NCBI RefSeq assembly: GCF_003298775.1
Contig: NZ_QNTQ01000001.1
Coordinates: forward strand, 186,001 to 250,000
Length of the DNA stretch: 64,000 bases
Reading direction: 5' to 3'
Origin: Rhodosalinus halophilus
GTDB lineage: Bacteria > Pseudomonadota > Alphaproteobacteria > Rhodobacterales > Rhodobacteraceae
Shown: piece by piece, positions 9,119 through 17,299 of the stretch
How the letters are laid out: each line of letters opens with the position of its first letter
Position numbering within the stretch: position 1 is the first letter of the stretch
Notes under the pieces: generated by a model
Told to the model about the DNA's origin: nothing
Databases searched by the model: none
The model's input: only the letters and a program-made list of their open reading frames with translations
Translations under genes and position numbers: made by a program

Positions 9119-11812
9119 ATGCGGCTGGATCGGATCGAGGTTCTGGGCGGCGGCCCTGCCGGGCTCTACACAGCGATCCTTGCGCGGCGGCGGCTGGGCG
9201 ATGTGGCGGTCCGCGTGACCGAGCGCAACCGCCGCGGCGCCACTTTTGGCTTCGGCGTGGTGTTCTCGGACCGCGCCCTCGACTTCCTGCGCGCCGACGA
9301 TCCCGAGACCTATGACCTCATCACCCCGCGCATGGAGACCTGGCGGGACATGACCCTCAACCATCCCGAGGGCCGGGTCGTGCTGGACGGCGTGGGCTTT
9401 TCGGCCATCGGGCGGCTGGAGCTGATCGAGCTTCTGACCGAACGCGCCGAGGCCGAGGGGGTGGAGCTGCGCTTCGGCCATGAGGTGCAGTCGCTGGAGG
9501 AGCTTCAGGCCGACCTGATCGTGGGTGCCGACGGGCTCAATTCGCTTGTGCGGAGCTCCGACCCCGAGGCGTTCCGCCCCACGCTGGAGCACTTCGGCAA
9601 CCGCTTCGCCTGGTTCGGCACGCCGCGCGCCTTCGACACCCTGACACAGAGCTTCGTGGCCACGGACAAGGGCGCGCTCAACGCGCATCACTACCGCTAC
9701 GCGGCCGACATGAGCACCTTCATCGTCGAGACGACGGCGGAGAGCTACGCCGCGCATGGCTTCGGCGAGATGACCGAAGAGGAGAGCGCCGCGGCATGCG
9801 CGGAGATCTTCGCCGAGGTGCTGGACGGCGCGCCGCTGCTCACGAACCGCTCGCACTGGCGGCAGTTTCCGCGCCTGTGGTGCCGCCGCTGGGCCTCTGA
9901 CAACCGCGTGATCCTGGGCGACGCGGCGCACACCGCGCATTTCTCGATCGGCTCGGGCACGCGGCTGGCCATGGAGGATGCCATCGCGCTGATCGGCGCC
10001 ATCGAAGCGGCCGAGACGCTGCCGCAGGCGCTGGAGGACTGGCAGACCGCGCGCCAGCCGGTGGCCAAGAAGATCGTGGACGCCGCCAACACCTCCGCCC
10101 GGTGGTACGAGAGCTTCGACCGGCACATGAGCCTGAAGCCGATGGATTTCGCGATGAGCTACATCACGCGCTCGGGCCGCGTGGACGCGGAGAAGTTGCG
10201 CCGCATCGCCCCGGGCTTCATGGCGCGTTACGAGGCGCAGGCGCGGCTCGCGGACCCCGTGCCCGACGACGCGCCGGGCGCGCGGGCGATCGGCTTCGAC
10301 AAGGCGGCGCATCCGAACTGCTCCGACGTGCTGTGGCAGAATCTCGCCCGCAACCCCGAGAAGCCCGCCGTCACCGGCCCCGCCGGGACGCTGAGCTATG
10401 CGGAGCTCATCGCCCAGGCCGCGCGCTGGGGCAACGCCTTCCGCGCGGCGGGGCTGGCACAAGGCGACCGCATCCCGATGCTGCTGGACGACAGCCCGGC
10501 CTATGTCGCCGCCTTCTTCGGCGCGGTGCGGGCGGGCTTCGTGCCGGTGCTCTTGAACACCCAGACCACCCCGGACCTGCTGGCCTGGTTTCTGAAGGAC
10601 ACCGGCGCGCGGCTCGCGCTCTGCGAGACGGAGCTGCGGGATATGGCCGAGGGCGCGCGCGCCGGCACGGGGCTGGAGCGGCTGGTGGTCGTGGGCGAGG
10701 ACGAGACGGATTTCCTCGACGGCCAGCCCGACACGCTCGAGGCGGCGGACACCGGCCCCGACGATATGGCCTTCTGGATGTATTCCTCGGGCTCGACCGG
10801 GCGGCCCAAGGGCATCGTCCACCTGCACCATGACATGGCGTATTCCGAGATGAGCTATGGCCGCCATGTCCTTGGCCTGACAGAAAAAGACGTGGCCTTC
10901 TCCGTCCCGAAGATGTTCTTCGCCTACGGCTTCGGGAACTCCGTCACCTTCCCCTTCTCGGTGGGCGCGACGACGCTGCTGCTGCCCGGCCGGCCCGATC
11001 CGCAGCGCATCCTCGACGCGATCGAGACCTGGCGCCCGACGGTCTTCTTCGGACTGCCCACGCTCTACACCGCGCTCGCCCGCGCCGAGGGGGTGGAGCG
11101 CCGCGACCTTTCCTCGCTGCGGCGCTCGGTCTCTGCGGCGGAAACCCTGTCGGAGGAGATCGCGGGCCGCTGGCGCGCGCTCGCCGGCCACGGCCCGACC
11201 GAAGGCCTGGGCTCGACCGAACTGCTGCACATCTACCTGTCGAACCGCCATGACGACCAGCGGCCCGGCTCGGCGGGCGCGCCCGTTCCGGGTTATGAGG
11301 TGCGCCTCGTCACGCCCGACGGCACCGAGGCCGGACCGGGAGAGGAAGGCGTGATGGAGGTCCGCGGCCATTCCTCCGCGCCGCTCTACTGGAACCGCCC
11401 CGACAAGACCGCCGAGACCATGCGGGGAGACTGGATCCACACGGGCGACCGCTTCGTGGAGCGGGACGGCTTCTACTACTTCCAGGGCCGGGCCGACGAT
11501 CTGGTGAAGGTCTCGGGCCAATGGGTCTGGCCGCTGGAGGTGGAGCGCTGCCTCAACGAGCACCCGGAGGTGCATGAATGCTGCGTGCTGGCCCACGAAC
11601 TGCCGGACCGGCGCGTCACGCTGCGCGCGGTGGTGGCGCTGAGCCCCGGCGCGGCGGAGGACGCCGAGGCGCTCAGGGCCTTCGTCAAGGCCCGCCTGCA
11701 GCCCTACAAGTATCCCCGCATCGTGGAGTTCACCTCCGCGCTGCCCAAGACCGGCACCGGCAAGATCGACCGCCAGGCCCTTGCCGCCGCAGGACAGAAA
11801 GGAGCCGCCTGA
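9119..11812 (+). CDS. Fused aryl-CoA FAD monooxygenase (salicylyl-CoA 5-hydroxylase / 2-aminobenzoyl-CoA monooxygenase type) and benzoate-type CoA ligase
   Basis: This 897-residue protein joins two enzymes. Residues 1 to about 385 form a class A flavin monooxygenase: GGGPAGLY near residue 9, the second FAD motif GDAAHTAHFSIGSGTRLAMEDA near 268, and FGFGVVFSD and STFIVET, which mark the salicylyl-CoA / aminobenzoyl-CoA monooxygenase group. Residues from about 390 form a benzoate-CoA-ligase-type ANL enzyme: YSSGSTGRPKG near 555, the hinge GRADDLVKVSGQWVWP, and PKTGTGKIDR with the catalytic Lys near 882. One polypeptide could activate an aromatic acid and hydroxylate its CoA ester. The ATG at 9119 follows GGGAGGGG; an ATG at 9098 lacks such a site. 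The stop overlaps the dioxygenase start as TGATG. Salicylate or anthranilate are the likely acids. Confidence 0.88.
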   Translation: MRLDRIEVLGGGPAGLYTAILARRRLGDVAVRVTERNRRGATFGFGVVFSDRALDFLRADDPETYDLITPRMETWRDMTLNHPEGRVVLDGVGFSAIGRLELIELLTERAEAEGVELRFGHEVQSLEELQADLIVGADGLNSLVRSSDPEAFRPTLEHFGNRFAWFGTPRAFDTLTQSFVATDKGALNAHHYRYAADMSTFIVETTAESYAAHGFGEMTEEESAAACAEIFAEVLDGAPLLTNRSHWRQFPRLWCRRWASDNRVILGDAAHTAHFSIGSGTRLAMEDAIALIGAIEAAETLPQALEDWQTARQPVAKKIVDAANTSARWYESFDRHMSLKPMDFAMSYITRSGRVDAEKLRRIAPGFMARYEAQARLADPVPDDAPGARAIGFDKAAHPNCSDVLWQNLARNPEKPAVTGPAGTLSYAELIAQAARWGNAFRAAGLAQGDRIPMLLDDSPAYVAAFFGAVRAGFVPVLLNTQTTPDLLAWFLKDTGARLALCETELRDMAEGARAGTGLERLVVVGEDETDFLDGQPDTLEAADTGPDDMAFWMYSSGSTGRPKGIVHLHHDMAYSEMSYGRHVLGLTEKDVAFSVPKMFFAYGFGNSVTFPFSVGATTLLLPGRPDPQRILDAIETWRPTVFFGLPTLYTALARAEGVERRDLSSLRRSVSAAETLSEEIAGRWRALAGHGPTEGLGSTELLHIYLSNRHDDQRPGSAGAPVPGYEVRLVTPDGTEAGPGEEGVMEVRGHSSAPLYWNRPDKTAETMRGDWIHTGDRFVERDGFYYFQGRADDLVKVSGQWVWPLEVERCLNEHPEVHECCVLAHELPDRRVTLRAVVALSPGAAEDAEALRAFVKARLQPYKYPRIVEFTSALPKTGTGKIDRQALAAAGQKGAA

Positions 11813-12852
11813 TGGAGAAAGCCCCCGAAGAGACGCCCGAGCGCCGCGCCTTCTACGACCGGATCGACAAGAAGAACATGACGCCGCTCTGGTCGGTGCT
11901 GGGCGATCTGGTCACGCCCGAGCCCCGCTCACCTGCGCGGCCCTACGGCTGGCGCTTCGACGACATCCGCGCGGCGATGATCGAGGCTGGCGGCCTCATC
12001 ACCGCGAAGGAGGCCGAGCGCCGCGTGCTGATCCTCGAGAACCCGGGGCTGCGCGGCCAGTCGAAGACCACCACCTGCCTCTACGCCGGCGTGCAACTCG
12101 TCCTGCCGGGCGAGGTGGCGCCCGCGCACCGGCACACGCAGTCGGCGCTGCGCTTCGTGCTCGAGGGCTCGGGCGCGCATACGGCCGTGGGCGGCGAGAA
12201 GACGGTGATGCGGCCCGGCGACTTCGTCATCACCCCGCCGATGGCCTGGCACGACCACGGCAACGAGACCGACGCGCCGATGTTCTGGCTCGACGGGCTC
12301 GACATCCCGCTGGTCAACCACCTCGACGTCTCCTTCGCCGAGATGCTGGGCGAGGACGCACAGGACATCACTCGCGAACCTGGTCAGAGCTACGCCGAAT
12401 ACGGCCACAACCTGATGCCGGTGGACGCGCCGCGCGGCGGCATGATCTCGCCCATCTTCAACTACCCCTATGAAGAGGCCCGCGAGACACTGGAGACGAT
12501 GAAGCGCAGCCACCCCTTCGACCCCTGCCACGGCTGGAAGCTGCGCTATACCAACCCGCTCGACGGCGGCTGGGCGATGACCACCATCGGCACCTGCATC
12601 CAGCTTCTGCCCAGGGGCACGACGGCACCCTACCGCTCGACCGACGGCACCGTCTTCACCGTCGTCGAGGGCAAGGGCCGCACCCGCGTGGGCGAGGAGG
12701 TGATCGAATGGGGGCCCAAGGACATCTTCGTCGCGCCCTCCTGGTGGCCCGTGGTGCACGAGGTGGACGCGGAGGCGGTCATCTTTTCCTTCTCCGACCG
12801 CCCGGTGCAGGAGAAGCTGGGCTTCTTCCGCGAGCGGCGGGGCAACGCCTGA
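11812..12852 (+). CDS. Gentisate 1,2-dioxygenase family bicupin
   Basis: This 346-residue bicupin matches the gentisate 1,2-dioxygenase family in length and layout. The N-terminal cupin carries the iron ligands in PAHRHTQSALRFVLEG and DFVITPPMAWHDHGNE, at about residues 103-148. A second cupin with GTVFTVVEGKGRTRVG follows near 283. Gentisate dioxygenases open 2,5-dihydroxybenzoate between C1 and C2 to maleylpyruvate. It is translationally coupled to the monooxygenase/ligase fusion, so its substrate should be the product of that enzyme plus the thioesterase: gentisate, or 5-hydroxyanthranilate if an amino group is kept. No maleylpyruvate isomerase or fumarylpyruvate hydrolase gene is in the window. 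Confidence 0.87.
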   Translation: MEKAPEETPERRAFYDRIDKKNMTPLWSVLGDLVTPEPRSPARPYGWRFDDIRAAMIEAGGLITAKEAERRVLILENPGLRGQSKTTTCLYAGVQLVLPGEVAPAHRHTQSALRFVLEGSGAHTAVGGEKTVMRPGDFVITPPMAWHDHGNETDAPMFWLDGLDIPLVNHLDVSFAEMLGEDAQDITREPGQSYAEYGHNLMPVDAPRGGMISPIFNYPYEEARETLETMKRSHPFDPCHGWKLRYTNPLDGGWAMTTIGTCIQLLPRGTTAPYRSTDGTVFTVVEGKGRTRVGEEVIEWGPKDIFVAPSWWPVVHEVDAEAVIFSFSDRPVQEKLGFFRERRGNA

Positions 12853-12863
12853 GGGGCGCTCAT

Positions 12864-12938
12864 CGGCCCTTGCGGGCCTCTTCGCGCCGCGCGGGCGACC
12901 GGCCAGGCGAGGAGCGCCCGCACGGGCGCGACCGAGCC
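12864..12938. terminator. Double-hairpin element between convergent genes, copy 1
   Basis: Two GC hairpins, GGCCC-TTGC-GGGCC (12865-12878) and GCGCCC-GCAC-GGGCGC (12914-12929), lie between the dioxygenase stop and the iorB stop. The 19-base AGCGCCCGCACGGGCGCGA recurs exactly at another convergent junction (61209-61227), again preceded by a GGCCC/GGGCC hairpin. There is no T-tract, so it may be a bidirectional mRNA 3'-end stabiliser or Rho-associated terminator. Confidence 0.5.
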
Positions 12939-12942
12939 CCTC

Positions 12943-14523
12943 TCAGGCCGCGCCGGCGGTGGTGAAACTGCGCACCGTCTGCAGCGCGTCCTCGAGCGCC
13001 TTGCCCTCGGGATCCTTCAGCGCCGCCTGGATCAGACGGTTCGCCCAGTCGGCGGCGTCCTCGCGCCCCTCGACCAGCGCGATGCCGCTCATCACCTTGT
13101 CGTACTTGTTGAGGCCCCGCTTGTGGGTGTCGGAGTAGCCCTTGATCAACCGCCGCGCCTTCAGCGTCTCGACCGCGAGCGCGTAGTCACGCGGCAGCCG
13201 CGCCTCGGCCGCCTCCAGCCACTCGGTCCAGTGCGCCTCTTCGACCTGATGGCGCAGCAGGCGCCGGCGCCAGCGGCGCAGCCCGCCCAGCGTGTAGAAC
13301 ATCAGGAAGCCCAGCACGCGGTCGGAGCGGATGCGCCGGCCGCGGTTCACCAGCCGGTCGATCCCGCGCCAGACCTTCGGGCGCGCCTCGACCCAGCGGC
13401 CCAGCCCCGCGGGCATCAGGCTCACGAACTCGGCCGCGCCGGGGTGGACGTATTCCGTCACCCGGATCAGGTGCTCGTCGCCCTTGCGCATCTCCTTGTC
13501 GATGCGGGCGGTGCGCGGCGCGCGCGTCTTGAGGTCCGCCACGCGGATGATGTCGTCGTAAGCCATCGCATTGGCGAGGTATTTCGCGGCGTTGGCGGTG
13601 AAGGCATGGCCCTGCTCGGCGCCGCCTGCGCGCGCGTCGCGCGCCGCGGCCGCCTCGACCCGGTCCATGTAGGCCGCGCCATAGGCCAGATCCTGGTAGT
13701 CCACGACCTTCTTCAGCCCCGCGCGCGCGAGCCGCTGCGCCTCTTCCCCGGGCAGCGCGTCGGCGCGGGCGACAAGCCGCTCCCATTCCCCGACCAATGC
13801 TTTCGGCCCCGCGACCTTCGCCTCCGGCGGCTTCGGCGCCTCGGCCGGCTCGGTCTCCTGCCGGCGGGCCTCGGCCGCCTCGCGCGCGGCCTCGAAGGCG
13901 CGCAGGCTGGCCTCCACGCCGCGGCCCGATTCGCGGATCGTCTCGCGGTAGCTCTCGACGTCAAAGGGCAGCGCCCCGGAGCCCGCGAGCGCGCCGAAGA
14001 GCGAGGCCGAGATCACCGTGCCCGCCTCTTCGGCCATCCTGTCCATGTCGAAGGCGATGAAATCCTTCGCGGCCTTCTCCGCCGCGCGGCGCACCTCTGC
14101 GGCATCGGCGATGCCGCTGCCGGGCACGATCTTTTCCGACACGGCGAGCGCGCGGTGGGTGGAGGCGATCAGCAGCGTCCGGTCCGGCGTGACGAAGCCG
14201 CGCATGATCGCGCGCCCCGCCTCCATCATCTCGGCGGCGATCAGGATGTCCACGTCGCCCTCGGCGGGGGCCAGCGCGAAGACCGGCTGCTTGCCGGTGT
14301 CGGGCATCATCTCGACGTAGTAGATCGTGGCGCCGGTGCGCTGGGCCACGCCCGCCACGCTGGTTGCCTGGGCGACGTAGCCGTTGCGCTCGGCCAGCCG
14401 GACGATCCAGCCGTTGAGCACGCCGCCGCCCTGCCCGCCCACGGCCATGACCGCGAGCTTGACGATCTGGTCGAGCCGCGCGTCGCGGCTGCCCGTCTCG
14501 AGGATCGGTGCGGCCTGGTTCAT
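12943..14523 (-). CDS. iorB: Indolepyruvate ferredoxin oxidoreductase-type beta/gamma subunit (IorB-like)
   Basis: The product has 526 residues. The N-terminal third is the 2-oxoacid:ferredoxin oxidoreductase gamma-type domain (LAVMAVGGQGGGVLNGWIV near residue 17, then TSVAGVAQRTGATIYYVEM). The rest is a long helical extension seen in the aerobic-type IorB of proteobacteria. Its ATG overlaps the iorA stop as ATGA. With IorA it should oxidatively decarboxylate an aryl 2-oxoacid to an aryl-CoA, passing electrons to an acceptor. The neighbouring isatin-hydrolase-like gene suggests isatinate as a possible substrate, although indolepyruvate or phenylpyruvate are the textbook ones. Confidence 0.82.
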   Translation of the reverse strand: MNQAAPILETGSRDARLDQIVKLAVMAVGGQGGGVLNGWIVRLAERNGYVAQATSVAGVAQRTGATIYYVEMMPDTGKQPVFALAPAEGDVDILIAAEMMEAGRAIMRGFVTPDRTLLIASTHRALAVSEKIVPGSGIADAAEVRRAAEKAAKDFIAFDMDRMAEEAGTVISASLFGALAGSGALPFDVESYRETIRESGRGVEASLRAFEAAREAAEARRQETEPAEAPKPPEAKVAGPKALVGEWERLVARADALPGEEAQRLARAGLKKVVDYQDLAYGAAYMDRVEAAAARDARAGGAEQGHAFTANAAKYLANAMAYDDIIRVADLKTRAPRTARIDKEMRKGDEHLIRVTEYVHPGAAEFVSLMPAGLGRWVEARPKVWRGIDRLVNRGRRIRSDRVLGFLMFYTLGGLRRWRRRLLRHQVEEAHWTEWLEAAEARLPRDYALAVETLKARRLIKGYSDTHKRGLNKYDKVMSGIALVEGREDAADWANRLIQAALKDPEGKALEDALQTVRSFTTAGAA

Positions 14524-16673
14524 GCCGGCTCCTCCCACACCAGCCGCTTCGCGGCGCGGCGGGACTGGAACCAGCCGATGACCGATTTCCGCATGCGGTC
14601 GAGCCAGCGCTCCAGCCCACCGGGGTTGTGCACGATGCGCGCCTCGTAGAAGGAGGGGCAGAGTACGGCGGCATCCGCCACCTCGCCGCAGTTGCCGCAG
14701 CCGACGCAGGACTGGTCGATATGCGCGATGGGATCGTCGCGCAGCGGATCGTCCGGCATCTTGAGCGTCAGCGACGGACAGCCCGAGAGCCGCATGCAGG
14801 CGTGATCGCCGGTGCAGACGTCCTCGTCCACGCCGAACTTGGGCCGTTCGACGCGGCGGCCCTCCTTGATCGCCTTGGCGCGCAGGGGGCGCTCGCGGCG
14901 CTGGCGATTGAGCATGCACTCGGAGGAGGCGACGATGACCTTCGGTCCCTCCGTGTCGGTCTCCAGCGCCTCCTTCAGCGTGTCGCGCATCTTGTTCACG
15001 TCATAGGTGCGGTCGATCTGGCGCACCCATTTGACGCCCATCCCCTCGACCGCCTTGGTGATCGGGTGCTGGGTGTCCTTGGTGGGGTTGTCGGCGCGGG
15101 ACGACAGGATGTCCTGCCCGCCGGTCGCGGCGGAATAGTAGTTGTCCACCACGATGGTCACGCCGTCGGACTTGTTGAACACCTGGTTGCCGATGCCCGA
15201 GGTCAGACCGTTGTGCCAGAAGCCGCCGTCGCCCACGATCGCGATGGGTCGCTTCTCGCCGCCGCCGTCGAAGGCGCCGTTGGAAGCGGGACCAAGGCCG
15301 TAGCCCATCGTCGTGCCGCCGATCTCGAAGGGCGCGTTGATCGAGAAGAGGTGACAGCCGATGTCGGCCGAGATCTGGTGCTTGCCCTTCTCCTCCTCCA
15401 CGAGTTTCATCGCGGCGAAGATCGGGCGCTCCGGGCAGCCGGTGCAGAAGCCGGGCGGGCGGACCGGCACGGTTTTCGACAGGTCGGGGATCTCCTGCCC
15501 CTCCTGCGGCTCGTTGGGCGCGCGGTTCTGGGCGCGCAGCATCTCGGGCGCGACCTCGCGCAGGAAGCCCTCGATGCCCTCGAACATCACCCGGCCGGTC
15601 AGCTCGCCCGCCATCGGGAAGGGCCCCTTGCCCATGAGCTGCGTGGGCTTGCCGGCCTTGTGCAGCGCGGCGCGCAGCGCCTGCTCGATGTAGTCGGGCG
15701 CGCCCTCTTCCACGACGAGGACGGACTCCTTGCCCTCGCAGAACTCGAGGAACTCGTCCTCGACGATGGGATAGCCCACGTTCATCACGTAGAGCGGGAT
15801 GTCGGATTCGCCGTGCAGGTCGGCGAGGCCAAGGCGCTGCAGCGCGCGGACGACGCCGTTGTACATGCCGCCCTGCATGGCGATGCCCACTTTTCCGTGC
15901 TTCGGCCCGAAAAACTCGTTGAGCCCGTGCTCGCGGATGTAGGCGAGCGCATTGGGCAGACGCTCGTTCACCTTCTCCTGTTCATGGATGTAGGAATAAG
16001 GCGGCAGCACGATGCGGTCGGTGCGGCGCTGCGGGTTCGACAGCGCCTCCTTCACCGTGAGCGGCGGCGGCACGTTGTCCTTCGCCTCGAAGGCGCCGTG
16101 GACGTGGCAGGAGCGGATGCGCACCATCAGCATGACGGGCGTGTTCGACGCCTCGGACAGCTCGAATCCGTGGCGCACCGCCTGGGTGATCGAGGGCAGG
16201 TTGGGCCGCGGGTCCAGCAGCCAGATCTGCGACTTCATCGCGTAAGGATGGCTGCGCTCCTGCATGATGGAGGAGCCCTCGCCGTAATCCTCGCCCACGA
16301 TGATGAGCGCACCGCCGGTCACGCCGCCAGAGGCGAGGTTCGCCAGCGCGTCGGAGGCCACGTTGGTGCCCACCGGCGCCTTGAAGGTCACGGCACCCCG
16401 GATCGGATAGTGCACCGAGGCCGCGAGCATCGCGGCGGCGGAGGCCTCGTTGGCATTCGCCTCGAAGCGGATGCCGAGTTCGGCCATCAGCTCCTCGGCG
16501 TCGGCCAGCACGTCCATCAGGTGGCTGATCGGCGCCCCCTGGTATCCGCCGACATAGCCCACGCCGTTCTCGAGCAGCGCCTTGGTGATCCCGAGAATGC
16601 CTTCGCCCCGGAAGGTCTCTCCCGCGCCGATGCGAAGCTGCTCGACCTCCTTCTTGAAGGATCTCTCGGCCAT
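14520..16673 (-). CDS. iorA: Indolepyruvate ferredoxin oxidoreductase-type alpha subunit (IorA-like)
   Basis: This 717-residue subunit holds the pyrimidine and TPP-binding domains. A TPP motif GDGGFWHNGLTSGIGNQ is at about residues 476-492 with DNYYSAATGGQ after it. The C-terminal ferredoxin-like part has one atypical cysteine set (CTGDHACMRLSGCP) and one CVGCGNC...CP set near residues 610-675. The ATG at 16673 follows GGGAGG five bases upstream. The enzyme class forms acyl-CoA and CO2 from 2-oxoacids. A promoter with an embedded palindrome lies just upstream at 16707-16735. It forms a transcription unit with iorB, downstream of the marR gene. Confidence 0.85.
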   Translation of the reverse strand: MAERSFKKEVEQLRIGAGETFRGEGILGITKALLENGVGYVGGYQGAPISHLMDVLADAEELMAELGIRFEANANEASAAAMLAASVHYPIRGAVTFKAPVGTNVASDALANLASGGVTGGALIIVGEDYGEGSSIMQERSHPYAMKSQIWLLDPRPNLPSITQAVRHGFELSEASNTPVMLMVRIRSCHVHGAFEAKDNVPPPLTVKEALSNPQRRTDRIVLPPYSYIHEQEKVNERLPNALAYIREHGLNEFFGPKHGKVGIAMQGGMYNGVVRALQRLGLADLHGESDIPLYVMNVGYPIVEDEFLEFCEGKESVLVVEEGAPDYIEQALRAALHKAGKPTQLMGKGPFPMAGELTGRVMFEGIEGFLREVAPEMLRAQNRAPNEPQEGQEIPDLSKTVPVRPPGFCTGCPERPIFAAMKLVEEEKGKHQISADIGCHLFSINAPFEIGGTTMGYGLGPASNGAFDGGGEKRPIAIVGDGGFWHNGLTSGIGNQVFNKSDGVTIVVDNYYSAATGGQDILSSRADNPTKDTQHPITKAVEGMGVKWVRQIDRTYDVNKMRDTLKEALETDTEGPKVIVASSECMLNRQRRERPLRAKAIKEGRRVERPKFGVDEDVCTGDHACMRLSGCPSLTLKMPDDPLRDDPIAHIDQSCVGCGNCGEVADAAVLCPSFYEARIVHNPGGLERWLDRMRKSVIGWFQSRRAAKRLVWEEPA

Positions 16674-16706
16674 CCGTGCCTCCCTTCGGTCCTGTTCGCG
16701 GCGGAA

Positions 16707-16735
16707 ACTATATCCGTTTGCATATTGTTTGGAAA
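16707..16735 (-). promoter_or_regulatory. Predicted iorA promoter
   Basis: On the minus strand, TTTCCA (16735-16730), a 17-base spacer and TATAGT (16712-16707) form a sigma70-like promoter about 30 bases upstream of the iorA start. The -10 matches the consensus at five of six positions. The candidate MarR operator 16710-16725 sits between and over these boxes, a classical repressor position. Confidence 0.55.
16710..16725. promoter_or_regulatory. Candidate MarR operator, site A (iorA)
   Basis: ATATCC-GTTT-GCATAT is an imperfect 16-bp palindrome. The same architecture, ATATGC-GTAT-GCAAAT, occurs at 19738-19753, and one half-site occurs at 21365. All three lie in AT-rich gaps of an otherwise GC-rich locus that encodes a MarR regulator at 16811-17299. 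Binding is inferred. Confidence 0.55.
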
Positions 16736-16810
16736 GACTCTCTGCGATCCATGCGTGCGTGCAGCCGGGTCAATCCCGCTTCATGCCTGCAAATGCATCG
16801 GCAGAGCCTT

Positions 16811-17299
16811 TCAGATCTCGTGCCTGCGCACGTTGCGCAGGATCTTCTGCAGCGTGGCGACGAAGGCCCGCCGCTCTTCGCCCGGGATGCCGGCGAACAT
16901 CCGCCGGTAGCCTGCATACATGGCCGGCCAGGCGCGATCGAACTCGGCACGCCCCGCCTCGGTCAGATAGATCTCGCGCACGCGGCCGTCGGTGGCCCGC
17001 CCCGCGCGCCGGACCAGTCCGGCCTGTTCGAGTGATTCGAGCGTGCGGCTCATCGTCGACTGCTCGGTGACGGCATAGACGGACAGCTCGTTGATCGTGA
17101 GCCCCGGCACCACCGCCAGCACCGCCAGCGTGCGCATCTTGGCGGTGCTCAGGCCGAGTGCGCGCAGATCGCCCTGCAGGTCGGCGTTGTAGCGTCCCAT
17201 GATCCGATTCATCAGGTAGGGCGCGAAGGAATAGAGCCCCATCTCGCCCAGCGTCTCGTCGGGCTTCGGGAGGTCGTCCTGCATTTCCCCGTCGGCCAT
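16811..17299 (-). CDS. MarR family transcriptional regulator
   Basis: The 162-residue protein has the MarR winged-helix core: LSTAKMRTLAVLAVVPGLTINELSVYAVTEQSTMSRTLESLE (about residues 50-91), then the wing GLVRRAGRATDGRVREIYLTEAG. MarR proteins are usually repressors released by aromatic ligands. Its ATG overlaps the flavoprotein stop as ATGA, so it is co-expressed with the isatin-hydrolase and flavoprotein genes. Three related palindromic sites (16710, 19738, 21365) mark likely targets: iorAB, the hydrolase/flavoprotein divergent pair and the ABC importer. The ligand may be an indole or anthranilate derivative, which is an inference. Confidence 0.9.
   Translation of the reverse strand: MADGEMQDDLPKPDETLGEMGLYSFAPYLMNRIMGRYNADLQGDLRALGLSTAKMRTLAVLAVVPGLTINELSVYAVTEQSTMSRTLESLEQAGLVRRAGRATDGRVREIYLTEAGRAEFDRAWPAMYAGYRRMFAGIPGEERRAFVATLQKILRNVRRHEI

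Noticed and set aside
9014-11596. An 860-codon minus-strand frame opposite the fusion gene
   Set aside because: No domain, shadow composition, and opposite a gene with complete catalytic motifs.
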